Of a stretch of 64,000 nucleotides of DNA, positions 62,203 through 64,000 are shown piece after piece; within the stretch, counting starts at the first letter, position 1; each line of letters starts with the position of its first letter. The stretch is from NCBI GenBank assembly GCA_024803745.1, contig JANJXV010000100.1, positions 248,001 to 312,000 of the forward strand, read 5' to 3'. This stretch comes from Megascapheus bottae. Its lineage: Eukaryota; Chordata; Mammalia; Rodentia; Geomyidae. The position numbers were made by a program, and so were the translations under genes. Below the pieces are notes generated by a model. That model saw nothing but the letters and a program-made list of their open reading frames with translations. It was not told the DNA's origin and did no database searches.

Positions 62203-62397
62203 TAAAATTTTTGAACTCAGGCACGCTTACTTGATTTACGTGGTTGGCCAGAACTCTACCATTTAAATCAGTACAGCCCTGCTCTTTGCTCGTTATTTTA
62301 CAGATGTGGTCTAGAAAACTCCTCACTGACTGGCCTTGGACCACAATCCTTCGGATCTCAACCTGCTGAGTAACTATGATTACAGGCCTGACACACC
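62203..62397 (-). mobile_element. Diverged 7SL-like SINE (copy B)
   Basis: Duplicate of 12,270-12,460. Confidence 0.65.
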
Positions 62398-62613
62398 AGT
62401 CTCCAAACTCATCCTGTTTTCCATGTAGCCTCTCTAAGACAATAGTAATTTAAATGTCTCTTGTGCCATGAATATTTCATACTTTCTTATTATCACATTT
62501 CTCTACCTTCCAAGGTAACTTTCTTTGTTTTAAAGTTCATGTGATCAAATGGGGTCTACCTAAATTTTACAATGGAGGAGAGTTTCCTTATTTTAAAACC
62601 TGGTCTACAAACT

Positions 62614-63177
62614 TAATCCTATCTGTAAGGCCCTTTTTGCTATAGAATGCAAGATATTCATAACTTGTAGAGATTAGGAATCATTATCATACCTACTACA
62701 GTCACAAATCAAAGAAACAAATACTCATGAATACTACTTACGCCAAACAACACAGATCTGTTGTCCTAATCATAACTCAGGGATCTCTAGGAAATAAATG
62801 TCATCAACAGAATATTACTCTTAAAATAAAGCTCTTAAATTAACTTAATGAAGATAAATACATTATTTAGTTTTACAATCTTTATCGCTGTATGCAGTCG
62901 CTAGTACTACACAAAGGTCAAGGTGCTGTGGTGTGGGATATATGAATAGTTAATAACCAACATTTGTTCTCAGTCTTCCTCCATTTGGAAGAATAGATGG
63001 AGTCATTACTATTGTGTACAGTGCCTTGAAGCCAGTTTAAATAAGTCACTTTTTTACTGGGCTTGATTTATATAAACTATTAAACATTTTCAATGGATCA
63101 AAAGACAATATTGCCCCACAGAGTCATCTGTCATTTGTTTATTCTCATTAGCTGTATGAAAAATAAACCATGGAACT
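62614..63177. other. 564-bp segment present only in copy B
   Basis: Unrecognised sequence between 'acaaact' and 'ggaactgca'. Copy A joins the two sides at 'aact', near 12,666. No repeat ends or target-site duplication are seen, so a deletion in A fits better than an insertion in B. Confidence 0.7.
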
Positions 63178-63925
63178 GCATAAAAATATATTGGAATCAA
63201 AGCTTTCTTTACTGTTTAAATTATAATTCAGAACTCTGAATTTAAATGCTGGCAATGTAAAAAAGCAAGCAAACAATGGCATTAAACAAGGCTGGAAAGT
63301 CACTACAACCTCTTTCACAATTTGCCTTTGGAGTACATGGCTGTCTGTAAATATCTCCTAATGTAATAGTAGACAAGGGTCAAAAGTACTAACCCCTGAG
63401 ATTCACTATTCTCCTCTGAATAACAACCTGTTTTTCATGGGATGTTTTAAAGATAGAGGCAATTCACAAAAGTGCTTTAACAATGTATTTGCCTAGGATA
63501 CTTTCAAAATATTAACCTGACTCTGGTTTCAGATTTGGTATTATATCTGATTCATACAGTTTACTACTATTTATTCATTTTATTTCTAATTTCTAATACA
63601 CAGTCAATAGTACTGATGATGAGTTAGGCAAGGAATTAGGAAACCTTGTGTTTGAGAATGATGTCTCAGATGTTAATTTTAAAAATTTTTACATATCGTC
63701 TACTGACATTAGCAGAATGGATTGTGATACACAGCATTGTCTTACTGACTCCCACAATCCTTGCAAAATCTGTTTGTATATCCAAGGGTAAACACTATTC
63801 CCCAAAAATTCTGTCAAGAGTTCATGAGATACAACCCATTCTACAAGAGTTAATAACATAAAATAGTGTCCAAACCTCCTCTTCTTGAAAGGAATCTACT
63901 AGTATTATCACTGCTATTTTTTGCT

Positions 63926-64000
63926 TCACTTTATTTTGACATTTTAGCACTAGGAATTGAACCTATGCCTCCCACGGGATAGGCAATCATTCTACCTAGT
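63926..64000 (-). mobile_element. Diverged SINE, cut by the window end (copy B)
   Basis: Duplicate of the start of 13,415-13,632. Confidence 0.55.

Larger units (their letters stand above)
46018..64000. repeat. Segmental duplication, copy B (direct)
   Basis: Second copy of 1-13,489 in direct orientation. It is longer than A because it keeps 52,572-56,775 and 62,614-63,177, which A lacks. It lacks A's 4,880-5,146 and a 13-bp piece near A 11,420. All repeats that predate the duplication are present in both copies at matching places. The window ends inside this copy, so its right boundary is not seen. Direct orientation and a 46-kb offset would fit a tandem unit of about 46 kb, but a dispersed duplication or an assembly duplicate cannot be excluded. 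Confidence 0.97.

Overview
Organism: an AT-rich mammalian intergenic or deep-intronic window. The recurring young SINE has a tRNA-derived left half (A-box-like 'tggcctagtgg', B-box-like 'ggttcgattcc') and an unrelated right half ('ggaagtggtgctgtggctcaagtgg'). This matches the published IDL-Geo SINE of Geomyoidea (kangaroo rats, pocket mice, pocket gophers), so a geomyoid rodent is the best guess; genus cannot be decided by eye. No coding exon, tRNA, rRNA or CpG island is supported. The open reading frames present are short, without recognisable domains, or fall inside repeats (L1 ORF2, L2, SINEs, simple repeats).

Layout: the two ends of the window are copies of each other in direct orientation. 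Copy A runs from base 1 to at least 13,489 and copy B from 46,018 to the window end (offset 46,017 at the left, 50,511 at the right). They share the same L1, L2 and SINE insertions, with roughly 0.5-1% mismatches by eye, so this is a recent duplication (or a haplotype/assembly duplicate). Neither outer edge of the duplication is visible. Three large indels separate the copies: 267 bp missing from B, about 4.2 kb missing from A, and about 564 bp missing from A. Left of the 4.2-kb junction is a 1,357-bp tract with no mismatch; right of it is a cluster of mismatches.

The middle (13.6-46.0 kb) is single copy here. It holds scattered SINEs of three types (IDL-Geo; a 7SL-like/Geo chimera; B1-like or tRNA-like relics), a MIR, L2-like relics, a young L1 nested in an older L1 (33.0-35.1 kb), a probable L1 5'-UTR-only fragment (31.5-31.65 kb), a 368-bp retroposed insert that split a SINE (36.36-36.73 kb), and three microsatellites ((GA)n twice, (GACA)n once).

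There is no operon-like or novel gene system here. The interest lies in duplication structure and retroposition history.
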